The notes below the pieces were generated by a model. That model did no database searches, was not told the DNA's origin, and was given only the letters and a program-made list of their open reading frames with translations. Shown here one piece after another: positions 45,150 through 52,035 of a stretch of DNA of 64,000 nt. Source of the stretch: Roseivivax sp. GX 12232 (GTDB lineage: Bacteria; Pseudomonadota; Alphaproteobacteria; Rhodobacterales; Rhodobacteraceae); assembly GCF_021272185.1 (NCBI RefSeq), contig NZ_JAJSEC010000011.1, positions 47,937 to 111,936 of the forward strand. The letters are read 5' to 3'. Made by a program: the position numbers and the translations under genes. Within the stretch, counting starts at the first letter, position 1. Every line of letters starts with the position of its first letter.

Positions 45150-45875
45150 TCAGGCCCCGCGCGCCAGCGGCCCCCGGCCCTTGAGCATCAGGAACAGGCT
45201 CTCTTCGTCGTTGTTGCGGAAGAAGGGCACCGAGGCGGGCGGTGCGGGGTCCTCCGCGCGGGCGGCGACCTCGGCCAGCACCACCTCGGTGATGAAGGGC
45301 ATGTCCAGCGCCCGCACCTCGTCGAGCGCAACCCAGCTCAGGTGGGACAGCTCGTCGGAGGCGGCGGAGAAATCGTCGGGATCCGAGGCCAGGGCCTCGG
45401 CATCGACCAGGAAGAACCGCGCGTCGAAGCGGCGCGGGCGGCCCGGCGGGGTGATCGCGCGGAAGACGAACTGCATGCCGTCGGCGGCGGGCCGGTGGCC
45501 GGTGGCCGCGAAGTCGCGCCAGTCCTCGGGTGCGTCGTCCCAGGCGCCGGGGCGGCCCAGGACCTGGCCGGTCTCCTCGAAGAGCTCGCGGATGGCGGTG
45601 AGCGGCAGGGCCTCGGCGACGCCCGGCGCCTCGGTGTCCTCGCGCAGCCGTGCCGCGCAGAGCGGGTCGAGCGCCGCGGAGAGCGGCACCGCGCCGTCAC
45701 CGGGATCGCGCGCGCCGCCGGGAAAGACGAACTTCGAGGGCATGAAGGCGGCTTTCGCGCCGCGCTGCCCCATGAGCACCCGCGGCCGCGTGGCTCGGTC
45801 GCGCAGGACGATCACAGTCGCCGCGTCGCGAATGGCGCTTTTGGCCCCGGGGGCCTCGACCGTGCCGCCTGTCAT
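45150..45875 (-). CDS. NUDIX hydrolase (NUDT19-like type)
   Basis: A 241-residue cytoplasmic protein. The N-terminal sheet (DAATVIVLRDRATRPRVLMGQRG) is followed by FVFPGGARDPGD and, after a long insertion, AIRELFEETGQVLG; the REx2EE part of the NUDIX box is therefore present but separated from its glycine start, as in NUDT19/CoA-diphosphatase-like members. It hydrolyses a nucleoside diphosphate linked to another group; the substrate cannot be told. Start ATG at 45875 is preceded by AAGGAGCAG. The DUF983 gene lies 44 bases upstream, an arrangement I recall as common in the group. Confidence 0.88.
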   Translation of the reverse strand: MTGGTVEAPGAKSAIRDAATVIVLRDRATRPRVLMGQRGAKAAFMPSKFVFPGGARDPGDGAVPLSAALDPLCAARLREDTEAPGVAEALPLTAIRELFEETGQVLGRPGAWDDAPEDWRDFAATGHRPAADGMQFVFRAITPPGRPRRFDARFFLVDAEALASDPDDFSAASDELSHLSWVALDEVRALDMPFITEVVLAEVAARAEDPAPPASVPFFRNNDEESLFLMLKGRGPLARGA

Positions 45876-45919
45876 CTGTCCTGCTCCTTCCGGCGCGTCT
45901 TCAGCCGGGCGCGGAGCCG

Positions 45920-46321
45920 TCACTGACTGCCGCCGAACCCATGCATGCCGCGTGCCCATTGGAACGCGACGATGGCGCCTTTCAACCTGGGCAGAAGGTA
46001 GAGGGAAAGCCCGATGCAGCCAACCGCGAAGATGGTGAAGAGCGTCAGGGGCTCGGGCCGCCAGGTCTCGAAGACGATCAGCAGGAGCGGCGCCATCAGG
46101 TGGCCGACGATCAGGATGGTCAGATAGGCCGGCCCGTCGTCGGCGCGGTGGTGGTGCAGCGGCTCGCGGCAGACCGGGCAGCTCGAGCGGACCTTGAGAT
46201 AGCCCGAGAGCAGGGGGCCGGTGCCGCAGTTCGGGCAGCGGCGGCGCCAGCCCTTGATCAGGGCGGGCATGGTTTCGCGCTCGGCGGGGTCGGCGCTGGT
46301 GTCTTGCGGCGCGGCGGACAT
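45920..46321 (-). CDS. DUF983 family zinc-ribbon membrane protein
   Basis: A 133-residue protein. Two CxxC pairs (CPNCG and CPVCR, about residues 28-50) form a zinc ribbon, and two transmembrane helices follow (about 65-85 and 90-110). DUF983 proteins are uncharacterised and widespread in alphaproteobacteria. ATG at 46321 (MSAAPQDTSADPAERETMPAL) was chosen; upstream the frame runs through heptamer repeats and is not coding. Confidence 0.85.
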   Translation of the reverse strand: MSAAPQDTSADPAERETMPALIKGWRRRCPNCGTGPLLSGYLKVRSSCPVCREPLHHHRADDGPAYLTILIVGHLMAPLLLIVFETWRPEPLTLFTIFAVGCIGLSLYLLPRLKGAIVAFQWARGMHGFGGSQ

Positions 46322-46466
46322 TCCGGTCTCCCGAATGAGGTCGCGGGGACCATGGACCTTCCGCGCCCGCGCCGAAAGGTGCCATGCCGTCCTTGCGGCG
46401 GCATGTCGCGCAGGTGGGAGGGCAGGGGGAGGGGGTGTGTGGAAACGCGTCAGGCGTGGTGCGGAT

Positions 46467-46580
<114 letters not shown>

Positions 46581-46606
46581 CTCCCCCTCTCCCCTCGCCA
46601 CCAGTG

Positions 46607-46792
46607 CCAACAGAGGGCGCGCGCCGGACCGGGGGCCGGCGCTGCCGACCTCCGAGCGAGGCGCTTAATGGCAGCAAGGTCAGGACTAGCGACGATCTAA
46701 GCGCTTCGCCCACAAGAGCGCCGGCCCAAGGGGCCGGTCCGGCGCGCGCCCGGCATCTTCGATGCTATTCGGGCGCAAGGGGGTGCGCTTTT
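46607..46792 (+). repeat. Dispersed inverted-arm repeat, copy E
   Basis: Begins CCAACAGAGGGC and ends GGGTGCGCTTTT, with AGCGCCGGCCCAAGGGGCCG in the right arm as in copy B. Same orientation as B and C. Immediately preceded by heptamer arrays. Confidence 0.8.
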
Positions 46793-46966
46793 GGGAACGA
46801 CGCTCTGCTGTTCCTGGGGCAGGTGGAGGAGTGTTTGCGGGCAGAGTGGGCGTGTTGTGCGGGCAAGGGTAAGGCTCGATGGGGGTGGCTTGCAGTTGGT
46901 CCTAGGCCATCGGCCATTCTTTAGACTCAAGCGAGCGCGGCCCTTGCTCCGGCCGCACCTCTTCGC

Positions 46967-47062
46967 CCCGGACACTGCCGCCCACGGTCACTGGCGCCCA
47001 CGGATATTGCCGGGCCCGGACACTGCCGCCCAAGCAACCGCTCACCCCCCCCCCAAAAAAAA
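46967..47062. repeat. Direct repeat pair and C10-A8 tract upstream of the EF-hand gene
   Basis: CCCGGACACTGCCGCCCA occurs twice, at 46967-46984 and 47015-47032, 48 bases apart. A run of ten C (47045-47054) is followed by eight A (47055-47062), about 90 bases before the EF-hand start. The homopolymer may be slippage-prone or a sequencing artefact. Confidence 0.8.
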
Positions 47063-47088
47063 CGCGACGGAAATCCGCCGCCCCGCCG

Positions 47089-47113
47089 TGTAACCCCCAT
47101 GCGCCGCTCGAAA
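47089..47113 (+). promoter_or_regulatory. Possible ECF-type promoter of the EF-hand/sigma unit
   Basis: TGTAAC and TCGAAA are separated by 13 bases. Many ECF promoters have an AAC core in the -35 and CGAA/CGT-type -10. Autoregulation by the sigma factor encoded downstream would be typical. No second copy was found to confirm the motif. Confidence 0.3.
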
Positions 47114-47149
47114 CCGAGCCGGCGCGCAGGCAACACAAGGACCCACGCC

Positions 47150-47611
47150 ATGACCAGGATTTCCGCCCCGCCCGCCGTGCTCGCCGCGCTGATCGCGCTC
47201 GGCGCCCTCGCTCCCGCCGTCACCCAGGCCGACGAGGGCCCGCGCGGCGCCGCCTTCGAGACGCTCGACACGGACGGCAACGGCAGCCTCAGCCAGGCCG
47301 AGCTCTCCGCCCGGGCCGAGGCGCGCTTTGCCGAGGCCGACACCGATGGCGACGGCCTCCTCACTGCCGAGGAAATGCAGGCCGCCCGCGAGGCGCGCCG
47401 CGCCGCCCGCGAGAGCCGCATGATCGAGCGGCTCGACACCAATGGCGACGGCGCGCTCTCCTTCGCGGAGCTGACCGACCGCCGCGACCCCGCCCGGCTC
47501 TTCGAGCGCCTCGACACCGACGGGGACGGCGCGCTCAGCCCCGAGGAATTCGCCGAGGCGAAGAAACGCATGGGCCGTCACGGGCCCCGCGACGGGCACC
47601 GCCGCAACTGA
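47150..47611 (+). CDS. Secreted EF-hand calcium-binding protein
   Basis: A 153-residue protein with a signal peptide (about 1-27) and four EF-hand loops: DTDGNGSLSQAE, DTDGDGLLTAEE, DTNGDGALSFAE and DTDGDGALSPEE. Each loop keeps the Asp-x-Asp/Asn-x-Asp/Asn-Gly pattern and the closing Glu, so calcium binding is likely. A short basic tail follows (RHGPRDGHRRN). ATG at 47150 has AAGGA upstream and starts a signal peptide. The ECF sigma factor follows after 62 bases, so the two may be linked by regulation or function. Confidence 0.88.
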   Translation: MTRISAPPAVLAALIALGALAPAVTQADEGPRGAAFETLDTDGNGSLSQAELSARAEARFAEADTDGDGLLTAEEMQAAREARRAARESRMIERLDTNGDGALSFAELTDRRDPARLFERLDTDGDGALSPEEFAEAKKRMGRHGPRDGHRRN

Positions 47612-47673
47612 GCCCGGCCAAGCGCCCTTGCCCGAGGGGCAGGGGCGCCTTAACCCGGAGAGGCAGGATCGCG

Positions 47674-48249
47674 GTGGCACTGGACAACATGGGCGAGGAC
47701 AGCGACGACGCGTTGATCGCGCGGGTCTCGGCGGGCGACACGCGCGCCGCCCAGGCGCTGACCCTGCGCCTGGCGCCGCGGGTCTATGCCCATGCGACGC
47801 GGCTCCTGGGCGATGCCGCCGAGGCCGAGGATGTCACCCAGGAGGCGCTCCTGAAGCTCTGGCGCATCGCGCCCGACTGGCAGCCGGGGCGGGCGCAGGC
47901 CTCGACCTGGCTCTACCGGGTGACCGCGAACCTCTGCATCGACCGGCTGCGCCGCCGCAGGCCCGCCGCGCTGGACGAGGCGCCCGAGCCGCAGGACGCG
48001 ACCCCGCCGGTCACCGAGCGGCTGACCGAGGCGGCCCGCGCCCGGGCGCTCGACCAGGCGCTCGCCGCGTTGCCCGAGCGGCAGCGCCAGGCGGTGGTGC
48101 TGAAACATCTCGAGGGGCTGCCCACCGAGCGGGTGGCCGAGATCATGGACATCGGCCCGCGCGCGGCCGAGAGTCTGATAGCCCGCGGCAAGCGGGCGCT
48201 GACCGCGCGCCTCGCCGGCCTGCGGAAGGAGTTGGGTTATGACGACTGA
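47674..48249 (+). CDS. RNA polymerase sigma factor, ECF family
   Basis: A 191-residue sigma-70-family factor. Region 2 (about 15-80) includes RLLGDAAEAEDVTQEALLKLWR and STWLYRVTANLCIDRLRRRR. Region 4 (about 130-185) includes ALPERQRQAVVLKHLEGLPTERVAEIM with its helix-turn-helix. It starts at GTG 47674, with GGAGAGGCAGGA upstream; ATG at 47689 is an alternative. The next gene overlaps by 11 bases and is a likely anti-sigma factor, so this is probably a membrane- or periplasm-responsive sigma pair. Confidence 0.93.
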   Translation: MALDNMGEDSDDALIARVSAGDTRAAQALTLRLAPRVYAHATRLLGDAAEAEDVTQEALLKLWRIAPDWQPGRAQASTWLYRVTANLCIDRLRRRRPAALDEAPEPQDATPPVTERLTEAARARALDQALAALPERQRQAVVLKHLEGLPTERVAEIMDIGPRAAESLIARGKRALTARLAGLRKELGYDD

Positions 48250-48634
48250 GCATCGCGACCCCGAAGACATCGGGCCCGAGGCGGAAGCCGCCCTGGAGCG
48301 CTACTTCTCCGCCGGGCGCGCCCATCCGCCGGCCCTCTCGCCCGAGATGCTGGCCCGGCTCACGGCCGAGGCGCAAGGTCAGGCGCGCGCCCATGGCCGG
48401 GCGCGGCGACCAGCCCGCGCCGGGCTGGCGGGGCTGATCGCGGCGCTCGGCGGCTGGCCGGCGCTGGCGGGGCTCGCCACCACCGCCGTGGCGGGGTTCT
48501 GGATCGGCCTGGCGCCGCCCGATCTGCTTGCCCCTTCGGTCGAGGCGCTCTGGAGCGGCGACAGCGAGCTGGCCTTGTACCTCGCCCCGGCGCAGGGGCT
48601 CGAGGCGCTCGACACGCTGGACGGGGAGGGCTGA
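48239..48634 (+). CDS. Single-pass membrane protein, probable anti-sigma factor of the ECF sigma factor
   Basis: A 131-residue protein with an N-terminal cytoplasmic part (about 1-65, acidic then basic RARRPARA), one transmembrane helix (about 67-90) and a periplasmic tail. Overlap of 11 bases with the sigma gene and this topology match anti-sigma factors; there is no recognisable zinc-binding HxxxCxxC motif. The family name is not known to me. It is followed after 3 bases by a periplasmic-sensor-type gene. Confidence 0.65.
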   Translation: MTTEHRDPEDIGPEAEAALERYFSAGRAHPPALSPEMLARLTAEAQGQARAHGRARRPARAGLAGLIAALGGWPALAGLATTAVAGFWIGLAPPDLLAPSVEALWSGDSELALYLAPAQGLEALDTLDGEG

Positions 48635-48637
48635 GCC

Positions 48638-49108
48638 ATGGCCGAGACGCAAGGCACGCCCCCGGCCCCCCGCATGCCGCGCTGGCTGAAGCTGGTGCTT
48701 TTTGCCTCGCTGGCGCTGAACCTCGCGGTCCTGGGCCTGGTCGCGGGCACGGTGATCAACCGCGGGCCGCCGCATCGCGCCGAGGCTCCGCCGGGCGTGG
48801 TCTACATGCGCGCGCTGCCCGCCGAGGACCGCCGCGCCGTCTTCCGCAGCCTGCGCGACGCGCGGCGCGGGCTCGATCACCCGGGCCGCGAAGGTGCCCG
48901 CGCGCTGGAGATGCTGCGCGCCGATCCCTTCGACGCGGCGGGCTTCGCGGCGCTGATCGAGCGGCAGAACCGCCAGGGCGATGCGCTGCGCGACGCCGGG
49001 CAGGCGGCACTTATCGCCAGGCTCGACGAGATGGGTCCCGAGGGCCGCGCCGCCTATGCCGACCGGCTCGAGGAGAGCTTCACCCAAGGCCCGAGACGCA
49101 AACGCTGA
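48638..49108 (+). CDS. Periplasmic heavy-metal sensor-type protein (CpxP/ZraP-like)
   Basis: A 156-residue protein with an N-terminal transmembrane anchor (about 17-39) and a periplasmic helical domain (about 55-150). The helices (ALPAEDRRAVFRSLRDARRG, RARALEMLRADPFDAAGFAALIERQN) resemble the CpxP/ZraP/heavy-metal-sensor fold with its LTxxQ-like segments. A role in sensing envelope stress or metal upstream of the ECF sigma factor is inferred from the operon EF-hand, sigma, anti-sigma, sensor. It ends the unit; a GC-rich hairpin lies at 49111-49138. Confidence 0.72.
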   Translation: MAETQGTPPAPRMPRWLKLVLFASLALNLAVLGLVAGTVINRGPPHRAEAPPGVVYMRALPAEDRRAVFRSLRDARRGLDHPGREGARALEMLRADPFDAAGFAALIERQNRQGDALRDAGQAALIARLDEMGPEGRAAYADRLEESFTQGPRRKR

Positions 49109-49223
49109 CGGCGCGCGGGGGCCTCATGCCTCGCGCGCGCTCGGGCCTCGTTTAAAGGGTTGCAGCAGTGCCCGCCCTCGGGCTTAAACAAGGCGAGTTT
49201 GTCCATGACCCGGAGCCCCCGCC

Positions 49224-49508
49224 ATGTCCTACAGCCGTGACAACGCCGAGCTTGTCGGCCTGCGCGCGGTCGGCTGGCTGGCCGGGAACGACGACCTCCT
49301 GCCGGTCTTCCTGGGCGCCACCGGCGCCGACGAACGGCAGTTCCGCGAGCATCACGCCGACCCCGACTTCCAGGGCTCGGTCCTCGATTTCATCCTGATG
49401 GACGACGCCTGGATCAGCGCCTTCTGCGAGGAGACGGGCCTTGACTACAGCGCGCCGATGGAGGCCCGCGCGGCCCTGCCCGGCGGCGAGGCGGTGCACT
49501 GGACATGA
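49224..49508 (+). CDS. DUF3572 family protein
   Basis: A 94-residue cytoplasmic protein. The block GLRAVGWLAGNDDLLPVFLGATGAD and the tail FILMDDAWISAFCEETGLDY match DUF3572, an uncharacterised alphaproteobacterial family. It overlaps the HAD gene by ATGA, so the two are translationally coupled. Confidence 0.85.
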   Translation: MSYSRDNAELVGLRAVGWLAGNDDLLPVFLGATGADERQFREHHADPDFQGSVLDFILMDDAWISAFCEETGLDYSAPMEARAALPGGEAVHWT

Positions 49509-50221
49509 GCCCGGGCCCGGGCGCGCAGGAGATCGCCGCGCTGCTTTTCGACAAGGACGGCACGCTGCTCGATTTCCGCCGCACCTGGGAGGGCTGGGGC
49601 CGCGAGGTGCTGACCGATCTCTCGGGCGGCGACCCGGCGCTTGCTTCGGCGCTGGGCGCGGCCATGGGCTTCGATCCCGCGCGGGGCTTCGCGCCGGACA
49701 GCCCGGTGATCGCGGGCACCGCCGCCGAGGTCGCGGACTTGCTTGCCGGGGTTCTGCCCGGGCTGACCCCCGAGGAGATCATCACGCGCCTCGACACCCT
49801 CGCCGCGCGCATCACGCCGGTGCCGCCCCTGCCGCTGGAGCCGCTGCTCTCTGAGCTCGTGACGCGCGGGCTGGCGTTGGGCGTGATGACCAATGACACC
49901 GCGGCGGTGGCCCGCGCGCATCTCGGCGCGCTGGCGGTGACGCAGCATTTCGAGCGCATCCTCGGGGCCGATTCGGGCTTCGGCGCGAAACCCGCGCCCG
50001 GCCCGCTGCTGGCCTTTGCCGAGGCGCTGGACCTGCCGCCCCACCGCGTCGCCATGGTGGGCGATTCCACCCATGATCTCCTGGCTGCGCGGGCCGCGGG
50101 CATGCGCCCGGTCGCGGTGCTGACCGGCATCGCCAAGGCCGAGACGCTGGCCCCCCTGGCCGAGGTCGTGCTGCCCGATATCGGCGCTTTACCCCGCTGG
50201 CTCGACGCCGCGCGGGGCTGA
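49505..50221 (+). CDS. HAD-family phosphatase, phosphoglycolate phosphatase-like
   Basis: A 238-residue cytoplasmic hydrolase. Motif I is DKDGTLLDFRRTWEG (nucleophile Asp), motif II is GVMTNDTAA, motif III Lys is in GFGAKPAPGP and motif IV is MVGDSTHDLLAAR. A helical cap inserts after motif I. It is annotated in this group as phosphoglycolate phosphatase (gph), but the substrate cannot be told from the sequence alone. Upstream DUF3572 gene overlaps. Confidence 0.88.
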   Translation: MSPGPGAQEIAALLFDKDGTLLDFRRTWEGWGREVLTDLSGGDPALASALGAAMGFDPARGFAPDSPVIAGTAAEVADLLAGVLPGLTPEEIITRLDTLAARITPVPPLPLEPLLSELVTRGLALGVMTNDTAAVARAHLGALAVTQHFERILGADSGFGAKPAPGPLLAFAEALDLPPHRVAMVGDSTHDLLAARAAGMRPVAVLTGIAKAETLAPLAEVVLPDIGALPRWLDAARG

Positions 50222-50284
50222 TCTTGGCGATTTGTTAACCCCGGGGGCGTAGCAAGGAGGCGAAGGATCGGACCCGGGGGGCGC

Positions 50285-50878
50285 ATGCACGGCCTCGTCA
50301 ATGCCACGCTGCAATGCTTCGTCGCGGATACCTATGGCGCCAAGACCTGGGGCGCCGTGTTGCGGCGTGCGGACCTCTCGGGCACCGAGTTCGAGGCCAT
50401 GCTGGTCTATGACGACGCGGTGACCGCGCGGCTGGTCGCGGGGATCGCGGCGGAGCTGGCGCGGCCCGCCGATACGGTGCTGGAAGACGTGGGGCACTAC
50501 CTCGTCTCCCATGCCCGCCGCGCGGGGCTGCGGCGGCTCCTGCGCTTTTCCGGGCGGGATTTCCGCGACTTCCTGCATGCGCTGGACGAGCTGCCCGACC
50601 GGGTGCGCCTGGCCGTGCCCGACCTCGATCTGCCGCGCATCGAGCTGCGCGCGCTCTCGCCCGAGGGGGCGCTGATCGCCTGCCGCAACGACCTGCCGGG
50701 GGCGAGCCACGTGCTTTTGGGCCTCTTGCGCGCCATGGCCGACGACTACGGCGCGCTGGCCTATCTCGACCTCGCGCGCGGGGAGGGCGGGACCGACGTG
50801 ATCTCGGTCCGCGTCGCCTCGGAGGCCTTCTCCGAGGGCCGCGCCTTCAGCCTCGCGGCGGAGGGCGCGCGGCGATGA
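50285..50878 (+). CDS. H-NOX (HNOB) fold protein lacking the haem-ligand histidine
   Basis: A 197-residue cytoplasmic protein that aligns by eye with H-NOX domains from its first residues (MHGLVNATLQCFVADTYG) to the C-terminal strands. At the position of the proximal haem ligand (DEVH in Thermoanaerobacter H-NOX) it has DELP with Pro104, and the haem-propionate motif YxSxR is replaced (residues about 134-138, RNDLP). So classical haem binding and NO sensing by this site look lost. It overlaps a GGDEF gene by ATGA, an arrangement in which H-NOX normally controls cyclic di-GMP synthesis. The fold call is firm; the signal it senses is unknown. Confidence 0.85.
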   Translation: MHGLVNATLQCFVADTYGAKTWGAVLRRADLSGTEFEAMLVYDDAVTARLVAGIAAELARPADTVLEDVGHYLVSHARRAGLRRLLRFSGRDFRDFLHALDELPDRVRLAVPDLDLPRIELRALSPEGALIACRNDLPGASHVLLGLLRAMADDYGALAYLDLARGEGGTDVISVRVASEAFSEGRAFSLAAEGARR

Positions 50879-51915
50879 GCCCCGGCGAGGATCTCTTGTC
50901 GGCCCTGCGCCCGATGTTCGTCTCGGTTGACGCCGCGGGGCGCATCGCCGCGCTGGGCCCGACGCTGGAAAAGGTGCTGGGCCGGGTCGCGGGGCGCCCC
51001 TTCTTCGAGGTGCTCGAGGTGGTCCGCCCGCGCGACGTGCAGGACGCGACCGGTCTCTGCGCCTCGGCCGGGCGGCGGCTGCACATCACCGCCCGCGCCG
51101 CGCCCGAGACCGGGCTGGTCGGCCTCGCGGTGCCCGACGGGGCAGGCGGGGTGGTCCTGGACCTGGGCTTCGGCATCGGCGTCGCCGAGGCGGTGCGCCG
51201 CCACGGGCTGACCGGCAGCGACTTCTCCCCGACCGATCTGACCATGGAGATCCTCTTCCTGATCGAGGCGCAGCGCGCCGCGATGACCGCCTCGCGCCGG
51301 CTCAACAACCGGCTGCATGCCGCCCGCCAGACCGCCGAGGCCGAGGCCGCGACCGACATGCTGACCGGGCTCGCCAACCGCCGCGCCGCCGACCTCGCGC
51401 TGGCCGCGCTGGGCGAGGGCGACGCCGCCTTCGGGCTGGTGCATCTCGACCTCGACCGCTTCAAGCAGGTCAATGACCGCTTCGGCCATCACGCGGGCGA
51501 CATGGTGCTGAAGGACGTGGCGCTCGCGCTGAAAGGCGCGATCCGCCCCGAGGACCTGGCCGCGCGCAACGGCGGCGACGAGTTCCTGATGATCTTCCCG
51601 GGCCTTTCGGACCTGGCGCGGCTCGAAGGGCTCTGCGCCCGGCTGATTGCCCGGATCGAGCGGCCCCACGCCCATGGCGCGGCGCGCTTCGCGATCTCGG
51701 CCAGCGCCGGCATCGCGGTCTGGCCCGGCGGCCCCGGCAGCGACCCCGGCGCGCTTCTCGCCCGGGCCGACGCCGCGCTCTACGCCGCCAAACGCGCCGG
51801 CCGCGGCCGCGCCGCCAGCGCCCCCGCCCCGACCGGCGCCAGCGGCGCAGAAAGCGGCAAATCCGGTCGGAAATTTCTCCCCGAGGGCCTTGATCCCCCC
51901 GGCCGGAAGCCGTAG
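50875..51915 (+). CDS. Diguanylate cyclase (HNOBA-like domain plus GGDEF)
   Basis: A 346-residue cytoplasmic protein. Residues about 10-125 resemble the haem-NO-binding-associated (HNOBA) domain (PMFVSVDAAGRIAALGPTLE). A helical linker (125-155) leads to a GGDEF domain (about 157-320) with DMLTGLANRR (161-170), the active site GGDEF (233-237) and the inhibitory site RPED (224-227), exactly five residues upstream. It should make cyclic di-GMP with product inhibition. The ATG overlaps the H-NOX-like stop, so the two proteins are probably partners. Confidence 0.92.
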   Translation: MSPGEDLLSALRPMFVSVDAAGRIAALGPTLEKVLGRVAGRPFFEVLEVVRPRDVQDATGLCASAGRRLHITARAAPETGLVGLAVPDGAGGVVLDLGFGIGVAEAVRRHGLTGSDFSPTDLTMEILFLIEAQRAAMTASRRLNNRLHAARQTAEAEAATDMLTGLANRRAADLALAALGEGDAAFGLVHLDLDRFKQVNDRFGHHAGDMVLKDVALALKGAIRPEDLAARNGGDEFLMIFPGLSDLARLEGLCARLIARIERPHAHGAARFAISASAGIAVWPGGPGSDPGALLARADAALYAAKRAGRGRAASAPAPTGASGAESGKSGRKFLPEGLDPPGRKP

Positions 51916-51928
51916 ATAGCCGCGCAGT

Positions 51929-52003
51929 TGGGGTGTAGCCAAGCGGTAAGGCAGCGGTTTTTGGTACCGTGTACCGTAGGTTCGAATCCTACCACCCCAG
52001 CCA
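51929..52003 (+). tRNA. tRNA-Gln (anticodon TTG)
   Basis: Acceptor stem TGGGGTG pairs with CACCCCA, followed by G and encoded CCA. The anticodon TTG lies in the loop of the CGGTTTTTGGTACCG arm. The T arm is GTAGG-TTCGAAT-CCTAC. The 3' end is directly followed by a tyrosine recombinase gene, so this is a likely attachment site. Confidence 0.97.
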
Positions 52004-52035
52004 TGCATCCAAAAAAATCCATCCCTTCCAATGGG

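Noticed and set aside
50222..50284. Regulator box (GTTAACC) before the H-NOX-like gene
   Set aside because: A single short half-site is expected by chance and no partner was found.
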